DNA from: an uncultured Pseudomonadota bacterium
GTDB lineage: Bacteria > Pseudomonadota > Alphaproteobacteria > Rs-D84
Length of the DNA: 24,941 nt
Direction: 5' to 3'
Assembly (NCBI GenBank): GCA_947165335.1
Contig: CAMVAB010000007.1
Coordinates: forward strand, 1 to 24,941
Positions 13,990 to 23,123 of this stretch are shown here, piece after piece. Positions within the stretch are counted from its first letter, which is position 1; each line of letters begins with the position of its first letter. The notes beneath the pieces were generated by a model. The model searched no databases, was not told the DNA's origin, and worked only from the letters and a program-made list of their open reading frames with translations. Both the position numbers and the translations under genes were made by a program.

Positions 13990-16620
13990 CTAGTGTAATT
14001 TACCATGACAATGTTTATATTTTAATCCAGATCCGCATGGACACAATGCATTACGGGATATGTTCATATTTGCCATATTGTTTTCCGAAGTGCTTTGGTT
14101 TAATGCGGAATCATGTTGTGCCTGTTGTTGTGCAGTTGCATCGACATCTTCGCGAGTTAATTCCATGCGGCAAATATAAGCAACGGACATTGTTTTGAAA
14201 TTTTGAATCGTGTTTTTGAATAATTCCAACGCTTCATTTTTATATTCATATAATGGATTTTTTTGTGCATATCCACGCAAACCAATAGCACCCTGCAAAT
14301 AATCCATTTGTTGTAAATGACGTTTCCATACTGCATCCAAAGCGCCCAACATCATTTGTCTTTGTGCCATTTGCATCAATTCTTTACCGTATTTTTCACA
14401 TTGTTGATTATAACGATGCATGGCCAAATTGAACAATATATCATACGCATTACGTTCTGATATTTGTTCGTCGCTTTTCCATTTATCTATATCTGTGATA
14501 TCCAAAGCGAATATACGCATCATATCATCATGAATACCAGCAATATTCCAATCCATCGGATGTGCCTTTTCTGGAATATTCTTTTCACATATAATTTCAA
14601 CAACATCACCGATTAATTCTGTGGCAAAAGATGTTAAATCATCTGATTCCATCAAATCATTACGTTGTTTATAAATTACTGTTCTTTGTTCGTTCATAAC
14701 ATCATCGTATTTCAGTAATTCTTTACGCGCTTCGAAATAACGTGCTTCAACTCGTTTTTGAGCTTTTTCCAGTGCCTTTGTTATCCAAGGATGAGTAATT
14801 GCTTCACCTGGTTTTAGTCCCAAAGTTGTTAACATACCTTGTAATCTTGCGGCACCAAATATACGCATTAAATCGTCATCCAATGCCAAAAAGAACTTTG
14901 AATCCCCAGGATCGCCCTGACGTCCAGAACGCCCACGCAACTGGTTATCAATACGACGAGATTCGTGACGTTCTGTACCTATAACATAAAGACCACCAGC
15001 TTCTAATACGATTTGTTTGTTTTTTTCTATCGTTTTGATTATTTCTTTTTTCTTCTTGTTGAAATCTTTTGCTGTTTCATCCAATTCGGCAATCAAATCT
15101 TCGGCATTACCACCGAGTTTAATATCTGTTCCGCGTCCTGCCATATTTGTTGCAATAGTAACTGCGCCTGGGGCGCCAGCTTGGGACACAATTTTTGCTT
15201 CTGATTCGTGATGTTTTGCGTTCAACACCGCCGGCTTTATACCCAATTTCTTTTGAACGATTTGTGCCAGTTCTTCTGATTTTTCAATAGATACAGTTCC
15301 AACAAGCACAGGTTGTTTGCGTTCCATACATTCTGCAATTTGTTTAATAATTGCATCATACTTTTCTTCTTTGTTACGGTATATTTCATCATGGTGATCT
15401 ATACGTGCCACAGGTTTATTTGTAGGTATTGATACAACGCGTAATTTATATATTTCTTCAAATTCAGCGGCTTCGGTCATGGCGGTTCCTGTCATACCAG
15501 CCAATACTGGATACATTCTGAACAAGTTCTGATAAGAAATACTTGATACTGTTTGATTTTCCGGTTGTACTTCAACATGTTCTTTTGCTTCAATCGCCTG
15601 GTGCAAACCTTTGCCGAAACGGCGTCCGGCCATTACACGACCTGTAAATTCATCAACAATTAAAACTTCGCCATTGCGCACAACATAATTTACATTTTTT
15701 TCGTACAAATGATGAGCAAGCAACGATTGTTGAACATGCATAACTATAACCGCATTTTCGGCCGCATATAAATTGTCCCCAATTAAAATATCTGCTTGTT
15801 TCAAAAGGGTAGTTGCATGATCTATACCAGATTCTGTTAATGTAACATGTCTGTCTTTTTCGTCGATTTTGTAATCGTCAGGTATTAACTGGGCAACGAC
15901 AGAATCAACTTTGTTATATAATTCGCTTGTGTCTTCTGATGGTCCAGAAATAATCAAAGGTGTACGCGCTTCGTCGATTAAAATACTATCTACTTCGTCA
16001 ACAATAGCGAAAAAGAATGGACGCAAAACCTGTTGTTCTTTCGTGAATTTCATATTGTCGCGCAGATAATCAAATCCGAGTTCAGAATTGGTTACATATG
16101 TAATATCACAATTATATGCGGCGCGTCTGTCTTCGTCTGACATATCGTGTTGAATAACACCAACAGTCATGCCTAAAAATCTATATACTTGTCCCATCCA
16201 TCCGGCATCACGAGACGCCAAATAATCATTAACAGTAATCAAATGGGCGCCTTTACCATGTAATGCTTTTAAATAAAGGGCTAATGTTGCGACCAGTGTT
16301 TTACCTTCACCGGTTTTCATTTCTGAAATTTGACCGTTATTTAAAACCATACCACCTATAAGTTGAACATCAAAATGGCGCAGACCAATTGAACGTTTTG
16401 CTGCTTCACGAACAGCGGCAAAAACATCAGGCAACAAATCTTTTTCTTTTTCACCCTTTGATAATCTTTCGCGAAAAACATTCGTTAAATTATGAATTTC
16501 TTCATCAGACAAAGCTGCATATTTTGGTTCAAGTTTGTTGATGTTTAATGCTGTTTTTTCATACGATTTTACAATTCTGTCATTGGCAGAACCCAACAAT
16601 AATTTTAACACATTCTTCAT
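13990..16620 (-). CDS. secA: Preprotein translocase ATPase SecA
   Basis: Motor that drives unfolded preproteins through SecYEG. The 876-residue product has the full family layout: Walker A MKTGEGKTLVATL (101-113), the DEAD-like VDEVDSILIDEARTPLIISG, the preprotein cross-linking domain, NMAGRGTDIKLGG and the Q-R-rich motif LRGRSGRQGDPG in the second nucleotide-binding fold, then the helical wing and scaffold. The C terminus has the zinc finger CPCGSGLKYKHCHG, which in family members binds SecB and phospholipid. AAGGA lies 7 bases before the ATG. It has a strong promoter of its own and heads secA-dnaE-rsmH. It lies just downstream of a gene for a 2064-residue Sec-type exported protein. Confidence 0.99.
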   Translation of the reverse strand: MKNVLKLLLGSANDRIVKSYEKTALNINKLEPKYAALSDEEIHNLTNVFRERLSKGEKEKDLLPDVFAAVREAAKRSIGLRHFDVQLIGGMVLNNGQISEMKTGEGKTLVATLALYLKALHGKGAHLITVNDYLASRDAGWMGQVYRFLGMTVGVIQHDMSDEDRRAAYNCDITYVTNSELGFDYLRDNMKFTKEQQVLRPFFFAIVDEVDSILIDEARTPLIISGPSEDTSELYNKVDSVVAQLIPDDYKIDEKDRHVTLTESGIDHATTLLKQADILIGDNLYAAENAVIVMHVQQSLLAHHLYEKNVNYVVRNGEVLIVDEFTGRVMAGRRFGKGLHQAIEAKEHVEVQPENQTVSSISYQNLFRMYPVLAGMTGTAMTEAAEFEEIYKLRVVSIPTNKPVARIDHHDEIYRNKEEKYDAIIKQIAECMERKQPVLVGTVSIEKSEELAQIVQKKLGIKPAVLNAKHHESEAKIVSQAGAPGAVTIATNMAGRGTDIKLGGNAEDLIAELDETAKDFNKKKKEIIKTIEKNKQIVLEAGGLYVIGTERHESRRIDNQLRGRSGRQGDPGDSKFFLALDDDLMRIFGAARLQGMLTTLGLKPGEAITHPWITKALEKAQKRVEARYFEARKELLKYDDVMNEQRTVIYKQRNDLMESDDLTSFATELIGDVVEIICEKNIPEKAHPMDWNIAGIHDDMMRIFALDITDIDKWKSDEQISERNAYDILFNLAMHRYNQQCEKYGKELMQMAQRQMMLGALDAVWKRHLQQMDYLQGAIGLRGYAQKNPLYEYKNEALELFKNTIQNFKTMSVAYICRMELTREDVDATAQQQAQHDSALNQSTSENNMANMNISRNALCPCGSGLKYKHCHGKLH

Positions 16621-16684
16621 TTCTTTTCCTTACCGTTCTTTCAAGATATTTGCATGTCCGAAAAATCTCAAAATTATTACATAT

Positions 16685-16713
16685 TTTATAGCAATTTTAG
16701 GTTCCCGGGTCAA
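16685..16713 (-). promoter_or_regulatory. secA promoter, sigma70-like
   Basis: Minus-strand TTGACC (16708-16713), 17-bp spacer, TATAAA (16685-16690). The start of transcription would fall about 60 bases before the secA ATG. It is one of the best promoter matches in the window and probably drives secA, dnaE and rsmH. Confidence 0.8.
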
Positions 16714-16742
16714 GATACTTTATCTATATAATAAAGATTTTT

Positions 16743-16760
16743 TATAAAACAAGTTTTATA
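16743..16760. repeat. AT-rich inverted repeat in the gap before secA
   Basis: TATAAAACAAGTTTTATA has two perfect 8-base arms around a central AA. It lies 31 bp past the stop codon of the giant repeat protein and about 30 bp upstream of the secA -35 box. The stem is all A-T apart from one G-C pair and has no T run in the minus direction, so it is a poor terminator; an operator or simple AT-rich symmetry are the alternatives. Confidence 0.45.
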
Positions 16761-16790
16761 CGAGATTTTTTCGCAAAACAGGGCAAAACA

Positions 16791-19700
16791 CTAGTTTATA
16801 GAGGCATCGTGGGCATTATATATTATGCCATCATAGTCAATATGCATTTTTTGAGTCGATCCTTGGTGTATTGGTAATTCTTCATCGTCCGAAAGCATTA
16901 TATAATATGGGACACCGCTTATTTCGATTGCCATAGAAGGACTTGTCTGTTTTTCAGAATACAGACATATTCTATCTTTGCCAACGCGCAGCCATTTACC
17001 AGATTCACAAGCAAAATCCCATTTTGCGTATAATGTTATATTGCCTGATATCACAGACGGATCCAAGCTAATAATTTTCTTACCACTAAATTCTTCGTTG
17101 TTAAACCATCCTGCAAATGTGTAGTGTTGTTTTGTTGGATCTTTTAATGTCGTTATTGGTGTTTCCACAGTATAAGAGGCAGGATTGTTTGCACCGCCAG
17201 GCATTACGCCGCCATTATAGATATAATCTATGCTGTATTGCGATGGAACACAAACATCAAACAATGTTTCGTATCCGGTATTGCAATCACAAACCTCAGA
17301 TTGTCCACCAACACTGTGTGAATTTTCCCCACATGGTACACATGTATTGTTTTTGAAATATTCGTTTTCTGAACAGGTTATTATTTCCCAATTAGCAACC
17401 AAAGTCATATCTCCGATTTGACCCTGTGAAATTATACCGTAAGCCATGCCTTGGCGTGTCCATCCAGCAAATAAATAACCATCACGATTTGTAGGTGGCA
17501 AAAATCTTAATCCTGCGTCTTCAACAGTATATGTTGATGGATTAGTGTGTGTCGTGCCTTCTAGGCCTGTATATGTAATGTTGTATACATTTATTTCACA
17601 GGTATTATTTTCTTTTGTATATCCTGGTTTGCAATCGCATTCTGTTACATATCCGCCTTCGGAATACATGCCTGTTGGACAAGCAGTACATGTTTCTCCA
17701 ATCATATACTGATTCTCTTCACATGGTTTTGCTTTATAGTGTGCATACAATGTTATATTGCCACCACGGCTTGTCAATATAGAAGTAATTTGCGAATCAT
17801 TTTCATCTGTCCATTTATCAAATGCCTTGGTTGGATGAACCGGAACAGGCAAAGAAGTTATTTTTGACATTGTGACATTATAAGGTTGCGGATTTTCAAA
17901 ATTATCATCTAATGTTCCATCATTTAATACATAGTTAATATAATATGTCACAGGTGTATATTTACACGAAGACAAACCATTGCGGTATTCAGAACCCGAT
18001 GATTCATAGTGTTCTCTTGGTTCACAATTTTTGTAGCATCTGTTCACAGATTTTGTTCCTGAGACAGAATATGGATAGTCGGCCACACAATCTGATTCAC
18101 CCTGAGATATAACAGTAGAATATTGATAATCGCCGCCAACACAGTATTTGTTTTCTTCACATGTTGCACAAGTTAAAGATCCAATCGGCAGATATTTTCC
18201 CGCATCACAATGTATTGTTTGTGGTATCAGTTTTGCATATACTGTCTTTGTACCAACAGAATTTTTTGATATGTTATATATTCTGTAAACCAAGTTTTTA
18301 GCATTGTACCAACCACCAAATGAATATCCTGGAATAGTTATATTTTCAGGCAATGTCGCACCAGAAGCTGACACATATTTATTTGGATACAAAACGCCTA
18401 AGTCTATTTCATTATTATTACTATCAAAGGCTTTGTATATGATGTCGTATTTATTTGATATAATTGCGACACAATTTATATCTCTATCAGGAACAACAAT
18501 TCTATCTGTTAAAGCGTACGCGGTTCCATCACATGTCCAACCTGTTAAAGTATTATCTGATATTTGACATTCAGAATTATCTGCTAATGCAACATCTAAA
18601 CCAATATGTTCAGTACGAGAAATTATATTACCATTATCACAATCATATGTTATTGTGGCCGTGCCCAAATCGTCCTGCCATTTCGCATATAATGTTATAT
18701 CATTACCCGACAAATCACCAGGAACAGACATAATTCTGTCCCCAGAAAAATCAGATGCGGCGTACCAACCAGCAAAAACAGCATTTGTTTTTTCAGGATT
18801 ATTTAATACTGTATCTGTTGAATTAATAGTATACGATACAGGGTTGGTTATTCCTTCTTGCAGCGTTCCACCATTTAACACATATTCTATTGCAAAGTTT
18901 TTCAATACGCATGTATCGAATATTTTTTCGTATCCATCATCACATTCACATGCTGTTATACTGCCCCCAATGCTGTGTGAATGATCAGAATATGTGCTAC
19001 ACGGAACACAAGAACCGTTTTTAATATAATAGTTTTTATTGCAAGATAATTTTTTCCATTTTGCATATAATGTTAAATCACCAGTCAAATTACCAGGTAT
19101 ATGCGTTACAGAGCCACCAGAGAAATTCGATGTTTTATACCACCCTTGGAAAGCAGAAGTTTCATGTGTTGGATTTTGCAATACAGTATCAGGGGTTTCA
19201 ACCGTATAAACAACCGGATTAACGTCACTTTGAATATTCCCGCCATTTAATTCATAGTTTATAGTATATTCTTTTGCGACACAAATGTTTGATTGTTTTT
19301 CGTAATTATCATTACACGTGCATTCTGTTGCGTAACCGCCATTACTATAAGAATTTACACCACATGGAACACAAGAACCATCTTGCATAAATTCATTTGT
19401 CGCGCAAGATAATTTATTAACTTTGGCATATATGTTTATATCCCCAGTATGATTAGTTATGGATTTAAAAGGTCCAAATACTAAATTTTTATCTATATAC
19501 CAATTTACAAATGTATAACCTGGTATAACAACCTCATCTTTCACAGGCAATGTTATTCCAGAAGACATTGTATATGTTGATGGTTCCAGCCCGGATAACG
19601 GCACAACATTTTTGTTTTCATCAACATAATTATAATATATGTTGTACACAATTTCTTCCATATGTGCTGTAAAGGTTAAATCACCGGTTGTTCCTTGTTC

Positions 19701-22700
19701 TACGGTTTGTGTCGAAGAACAACTATTATTATCATCACACCATTCAATAAAATTATACCCATTAAGTTCTGGATTGTTTAATGTAATTGTCGGTGTTGTT
19801 ATATAATAATATTTTGGATTATTCGCACTGAATGTTGCACCTGATGGAACAATGTAATTTATGGTATATTTTATCGGCGACCACATCGCATACAATGTGA
19901 TAACACCACCATTTTGTGCAACAAGACCGCGCACTGTCTGCTGATTAGAATATGTCCTGCCTGTACAAGCATTCAAAGAATTGTTCCAATTATCACACCA
20001 GCCGGCAAAATTGTATCCTGTGCGCGTATAAGCGTTAGAAGGTAATTCAATTGAATCAGAATAAAGCAGAGATATATCTTGCATGCTGCCTTCGGCATTT
20101 TCTGCTGTTTTATTGAATTTAATCGTATAAGAATTTGTATCTATTTGTGCGCTACATAATACATTTTTATCTGGTATAATGTATGTATCACCGCTTCTTA
20201 ATAACACATCAACATCATCACACAACCAACCAGCAAATGTATGTCCTGGGTTTTCGCATATACTATAATCAGCCAATGTAATATTAGAAGCATAATCTAA
20301 ATCAGGAACAACAACCGTTTTATTATCAGTGCCACAATCATAAGTTAAGTTATATGTTTGCCATACAGGCGTCATTGTAACAATACCATTTTCTGGTTTT
20401 AATTCCGCCATACTAATGTTTTCAAAATACTGATATAGTTTGTCATCTTTATCTTTCCAGCCAACAAAAGCATCTATGTCTTGATTGTTTTCGTCTTTTG
20501 GAACACACAAATTAACATATCCTGTTCGTGAATACGTATATGTTTGTTGTTGATTGCGACAAGAATTATTTCCGGTATAAACAATAGTTGCTTTATATAT
20601 ACACACACTATAATCTTCGTCATAATGAACTACATTATGTTCAGGATCCAACACATAATTAGTCGCTGTGTAACACGGTATAAAACAATCATTTTCAGAT
20701 TCTGAACCTTCTAAAGATGTTGCATTATCATTAAATCCGTCAACAAAATAAAGTTGCGAACAATAATCGATACCTTGGTCTCTTGTTCTGCTATACGTCC
20801 AATTTCCACCTTGGCAATACGCACCAGCCGGACAAGTTTCACAAGACAAAGATTGTTTTGGTAAATAGGTTCCCGCTTCGCAATGTATGTGTGCAAGGTC
20901 CCATTGAGTATAAAGAATAACATCTTCTGTTTTTTGTTTGATAACATCGCCTGGATTATAAATCGTTGCATCATCAGGATCACCTGATTTCCACCCTGCA
21001 AAATCATACAACGAATACACATATAAATTCTGAGGCAACACACATCCAACATTGTATAAACAAGTCAAATCTTCCATTTCGTCGCTGTGTTGTACGCTTT
21101 CTGCGGCCGGCCCCAGACCCGGACCAGAATTAGGTCTGAATGAAACAACAAAACTTGATTCAGCCCATGTTGCAGAACAAGCGACATTATGTGGCACATC
21201 CCAATATTCTTTATCAATAGCTGGCAGAGAAACAGAATTATTGTTTTCATCTTTGTATTCACAATTCCACCCAACGAAATCATGTCCTGTATTTGCGCAC
21301 AAATTAGTTTCTGTGTTGTCTATAAAATCGTATTTCGTATTGTATACAACACTATCAGTAGAAACAACGCCAATTCCATCGTTGCAGATATAATCGACAT
21401 TAAACGTCATCGCTTCCCATTGTGCAAAAAACACTAGATTTCCGGTCGTTCCAGAAGATATTGTTTTTGGGTTTTCTGGATTGCCGCAATTGTCATATTC
21501 TTCGCACCATCCAACAAAGCTATAACCGTCTTTTGTTGGTTCGGCTAATGTAAATTCATCAGTAACATTATATTCAGTTTTTGGCACAATTTCACCAAAA
21601 GAACCGTCATTTAAATAATAGTCTATTTCATAAGTATCTGGTGTCCATTGTGCATATAAAACAATGTCTTCATGATACGCGCCAGCATTCCACCCGCCTA
21701 TGAAAACATCATTATTTGGATCAGCCAAAGCCGCTTCTAAATCTGCGCCAGTTAACAAAGACCATCCAACAAACAGATAACCTGGCTTTGTAGGAGTTGC
21801 CAAAACAACATTATCTTTGATTGTGTAAGTTTGTGGGTTTGCGACATTGTTTGTGCCGCCGTTTAAATTATATGTTATATTATAGTCAATCAATCTTAAA
21901 TCTGCCCACAATGTTATAGGTCCCAAAGGATTTGGCGTTTCTATTTGAAGATTTGAAGAACAATTTTGTTTCGTTTTTTCTGTGCACCAACCATAGAATG
22001 CATAACCTTCGAAATTTGCTGTATTTGTAAATGTCGTTGTATTAGCGGATATTGTTTTTGGCATATCCGCTACAGTATAAGAATCTGGTGTCAGACCATT
22101 AAAAACCGTTTCATAGCCAAGAATATCTGTTTTATAAACAATAGGGTATTCGTTTATATGTACCTGGGCAGTACAATCAACATTAGAATCTATGTTCCAA
22201 TTTTGAATATAACCTTGTTCTTCAAAAAGGTCTGAAACATCTTCGTTGTTATCTGTTCTGACACAAAGCCAACCATCAGTAGTATATCCATAATAAGAAC
22301 AAATATCATTAACACGTGGTATATTATCCAAACTGTCGCCGCATGTTATATGTTCGTTTCTGCTCTGATTTTCAGGATTGCCGCATTTATATCTGACAAA
22401 ATAAGAATTCAAAGTCCATTTTGCAAACAAATCTTTGTTTCCTGTTGTTCCCACAGGTATTTCTGTTATTTTACTTGATGCGGCATAATTTTCTGTTGTG
22501 TACCACGCTTTAAATGTATGGCAAGCCAATGTTGGTGCAGCAAACACAATATTGTCTTCAATAGTATATGTTGAAGGGTTTGGATTTGTGTCAAAATCTT
22601 CATCCACAGAAGAATTATATGTAATTTTATAATTTATTTTATCACAAACAGAATTATAGTCCCCACCTTCGCCTTCTGTATGAAGATTTTCATAACCTTC

Positions 22701-22985
22701 TTTACAAGATATATTTCCGTACAAACATTCCCCGTTATTCACTGTTAAATTGCAATTCGTTGTATTCAAAGCATTTTGAGAGCATTCATGGCACCACAAA
22801 GCACGAAAAGAGGTTGAATCAGCGGAAGTCAAAACACCAGGCGTTTCAACAGCACAGACTTGTTGGCTGTTCGGACTAAAAACCACAGCTAATACAGGCG
22901 AATTTAAGACAAAAACCCCCAGCAACGCAAACAGCGTCGTTTTTACAATACGACGAAGATGGCGGAATACCGCTCTTTTGAACAA
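16791..22985 (-). CDS. Giant secreted InlB-repeat protein with cysteine-rich modules
   Basis: A 2064-residue exported protein, probably a surface adhesin or structural protein; no catalytic domain is seen. Residues 1-33 form a Sec signal peptide (basic start FKRAVFRHLRR, hydrophobic core, cleavage near VLA). About 19 beta-repeats of the InlB B-repeat/Flg_new type (typical core GY-F-GW followed by LYAKW) run from 119 to 1989. Between them lie cysteine-rich modules at about 64-118, 700-798, 1190-1238, 1311-1362, 1588-1678, 1751-1799 and 1866-1915. A final 75-residue segment (1990-2064) is not a repeat. The start is TTG: there is no in-frame ATG near it, and AAGGA sits 7 bases upstream. Known bacterial proteins with such repeats bind host or matrix partners; the function here is inferred only from that. 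Confidence 0.9.
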   Translation of the reverse strand: MFKRAVFRHLRRIVKTTLFALLGVFVLNSPVLAVVFSPNSQQVCAVETPGVLTSADSTSFRALWCHECSQNALNTTNCNLTVNNGECLYGNISCKEGYENLHTEGEGGDYNSVCDKINYKITYNSSVDEDFDTNPNPSTYTIEDNIVFAAPTLACHTFKAWYTTENYAASSKITEIPVGTTGNKDLFAKWTLNSYFVRYKCGNPENQSRNEHITCGDSLDNIPRVNDICSYYGYTTDGWLCVRTDNNEDVSDLFEEQGYIQNWNIDSNVDCTAQVHINEYPIVYKTDILGYETVFNGLTPDSYTVADMPKTISANTTTFTNTANFEGYAFYGWCTEKTKQNCSSNLQIETPNPLGPITLWADLRLIDYNITYNLNGGTNNVANPQTYTIKDNVVLATPTKPGYLFVGWSLLTGADLEAALADPNNDVFIGGWNAGAYHEDIVLYAQWTPDTYEIDYYLNDGSFGEIVPKTEYNVTDEFTLAEPTKDGYSFVGWCEEYDNCGNPENPKTISSGTTGNLVFFAQWEAMTFNVDYICNDGIGVVSTDSVVYNTKYDFIDNTETNLCANTGHDFVGWNCEYKDENNNSVSLPAIDKEYWDVPHNVACSATWAESSFVVSFRPNSGPGLGPAAESVQHSDEMEDLTCLYNVGCVLPQNLYVYSLYDFAGWKSGDPDDATIYNPGDVIKQKTEDVILYTQWDLAHIHCEAGTYLPKQSLSCETCPAGAYCQGGNWTYSRTRDQGIDYCSQLYFVDGFNDNATSLEGSESENDCFIPCYTATNYVLDPEHNVVHYDEDYSVCIYKATIVYTGNNSCRNQQQTYTYSRTGYVNLCVPKDENNQDIDAFVGWKDKDDKLYQYFENISMAELKPENGIVTMTPVWQTYNLTYDCGTDNKTVVVPDLDYASNITLADYSICENPGHTFAGWLCDDVDVLLRSGDTYIIPDKNVLCSAQIDTNSYTIKFNKTAENAEGSMQDISLLYSDSIELPSNAYTRTGYNFAGWCDNWNNSLNACTGRTYSNQQTVRGLVAQNGGVITLYAMWSPIKYTINYIVPSGATFSANNPKYYYITTPTITLNNPELNGYNFIEWCDDNNSCSSTQTVEQGTTGDLTFTAHMEEIVYNIYYNYVDENKNVVPLSGLEPSTYTMSSGITLPVKDEVVIPGYTFVNWYIDKNLVFGPFKSITNHTGDINIYAKVNKLSCATNEFMQDGSCVPCGVNSYSNGGYATECTCNDNYEKQSNICVAKEYTINYELNGGNIQSDVNPVVYTVETPDTVLQNPTHETSAFQGWYKTSNFSGGSVTHIPGNLTGDLTLYAKWKKLSCNKNYYIKNGSCVPCSTYSDHSHSIGGSITACECDDGYEKIFDTCVLKNFAIEYVLNGGTLQEGITNPVSYTINSTDTVLNNPEKTNAVFAGWYAASDFSGDRIMSVPGDLSGNDITLYAKWQDDLGTATITYDCDNGNIISRTEHIGLDVALADNSECQISDNTLTGWTCDGTAYALTDRIVVPDRDINCVAIISNKYDIIYKAFDSNNNEIDLGVLYPNKYVSASGATLPENITIPGYSFGGWYNAKNLVYRIYNISKNSVGTKTVYAKLIPQTIHCDAGKYLPIGSLTCATCEENKYCVGGDYQYSTVISQGESDCVADYPYSVSGTKSVNRCYKNCEPREHYESSGSEYRNGLSSCKYTPVTYYINYVLNDGTLDDNFENPQPYNVTMSKITSLPVPVHPTKAFDKWTDENDSQITSILTSRGGNITLYAHYKAKPCEENQYMIGETCTACPTGMYSEGGYVTECDCKPGYTKENNTCEINVYNITYTGLEGTTHTNPSTYTVEDAGLRFLPPTNRDGYLFAGWTRQGMAYGIISQGQIGDMTLVANWEIITCSENEYFKNNTCVPCGENSHSVGGQSEVCDCNTGYETLFDVCVPSQYSIDYIYNGGVMPGGANNPASYTVETPITTLKDPTKQHYTFAGWFNNEEFSGKKIISLDPSVISGNITLYAKWDFACESGKWLRVGKDRICLYSEKQTSPSMAIEISGVPYYIMLSDDEELPIHQGSTQKMHIDYDGIIYNAHDASIN
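17019..22631 (-). repeat. Array of about 19 InlB/Flg_new-type beta-repeats
   Basis: Units of about 65-90 codons, diverged at DNA level but alike in protein: a strand such as Y-I-Y-LNGG, a middle NP--YT, the block PT--GY-F-GW, and a closing G-ITLYAKW. Four units (residues 194-274, 526-607, 877-947 and 1443-1508) carry four cysteines each and replace LYAKW with a V-x-C-x-A ending. The repeats are too diverged to be a recent tandem expansion. Confidence 0.85.
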
Positions 22986-22998
22986 AATTCCTTCCTTT
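22983..22998 (-). promoter_or_regulatory. Ribosome-binding site with TTG start
   Basis: On the minus strand AAAGGAAGGAATT precedes TTG, with AAGGA 7 bases from the start codon. It decides the unusual TTG start of the giant protein: the signal peptide follows at once and no ATG or GTG offers a better choice. Confidence 0.8.
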
Positions 22999-23008
22999 GT
23001 TCTCTTTT

Positions 23009-23038
23009 ATTTTAGAAAAAATCACCGCATTGTGTAAA
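23009..23038 (-). promoter_or_regulatory. Promoter of the giant repeat-protein gene
   Basis: Minus-strand TTTACA (23033-23038), 18-bp spacer, TAAAAT (23009-23014), about 24 bases before the TTG start. The layout (18-bp spacer, TAAAAT, short leader) matches that of the CPVC operon promoter at 9645-9674. Confidence 0.65.
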
Positions 23039-23079
23039 GCAAAAAACATATAAAAATATTTTTATTTTTGTGTTTTTTA

Positions 23080-23088
23080 TGATATGAT
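23080..23088 (+). promoter_or_regulatory. Extended -10 promoter of the 70-codon gene
   Basis: TG-A-TATGAT is an extended -10 element; no good -35 box lies at the right distance. Transcription would start about 30 bases before the ATG at 23124. Confidence 0.5.
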
Positions 23089-23123
23089 AAAAACAGCGTA
23101 AAACATAGCCATAGAGGTCAATT

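Noticed and set aside
16791..22985. Possible CRISPR or tandem DNA repeat array
   Set aside because: The repeats are visible only in the protein; at DNA level the units are diverged, of unequal length and inside one open frame.
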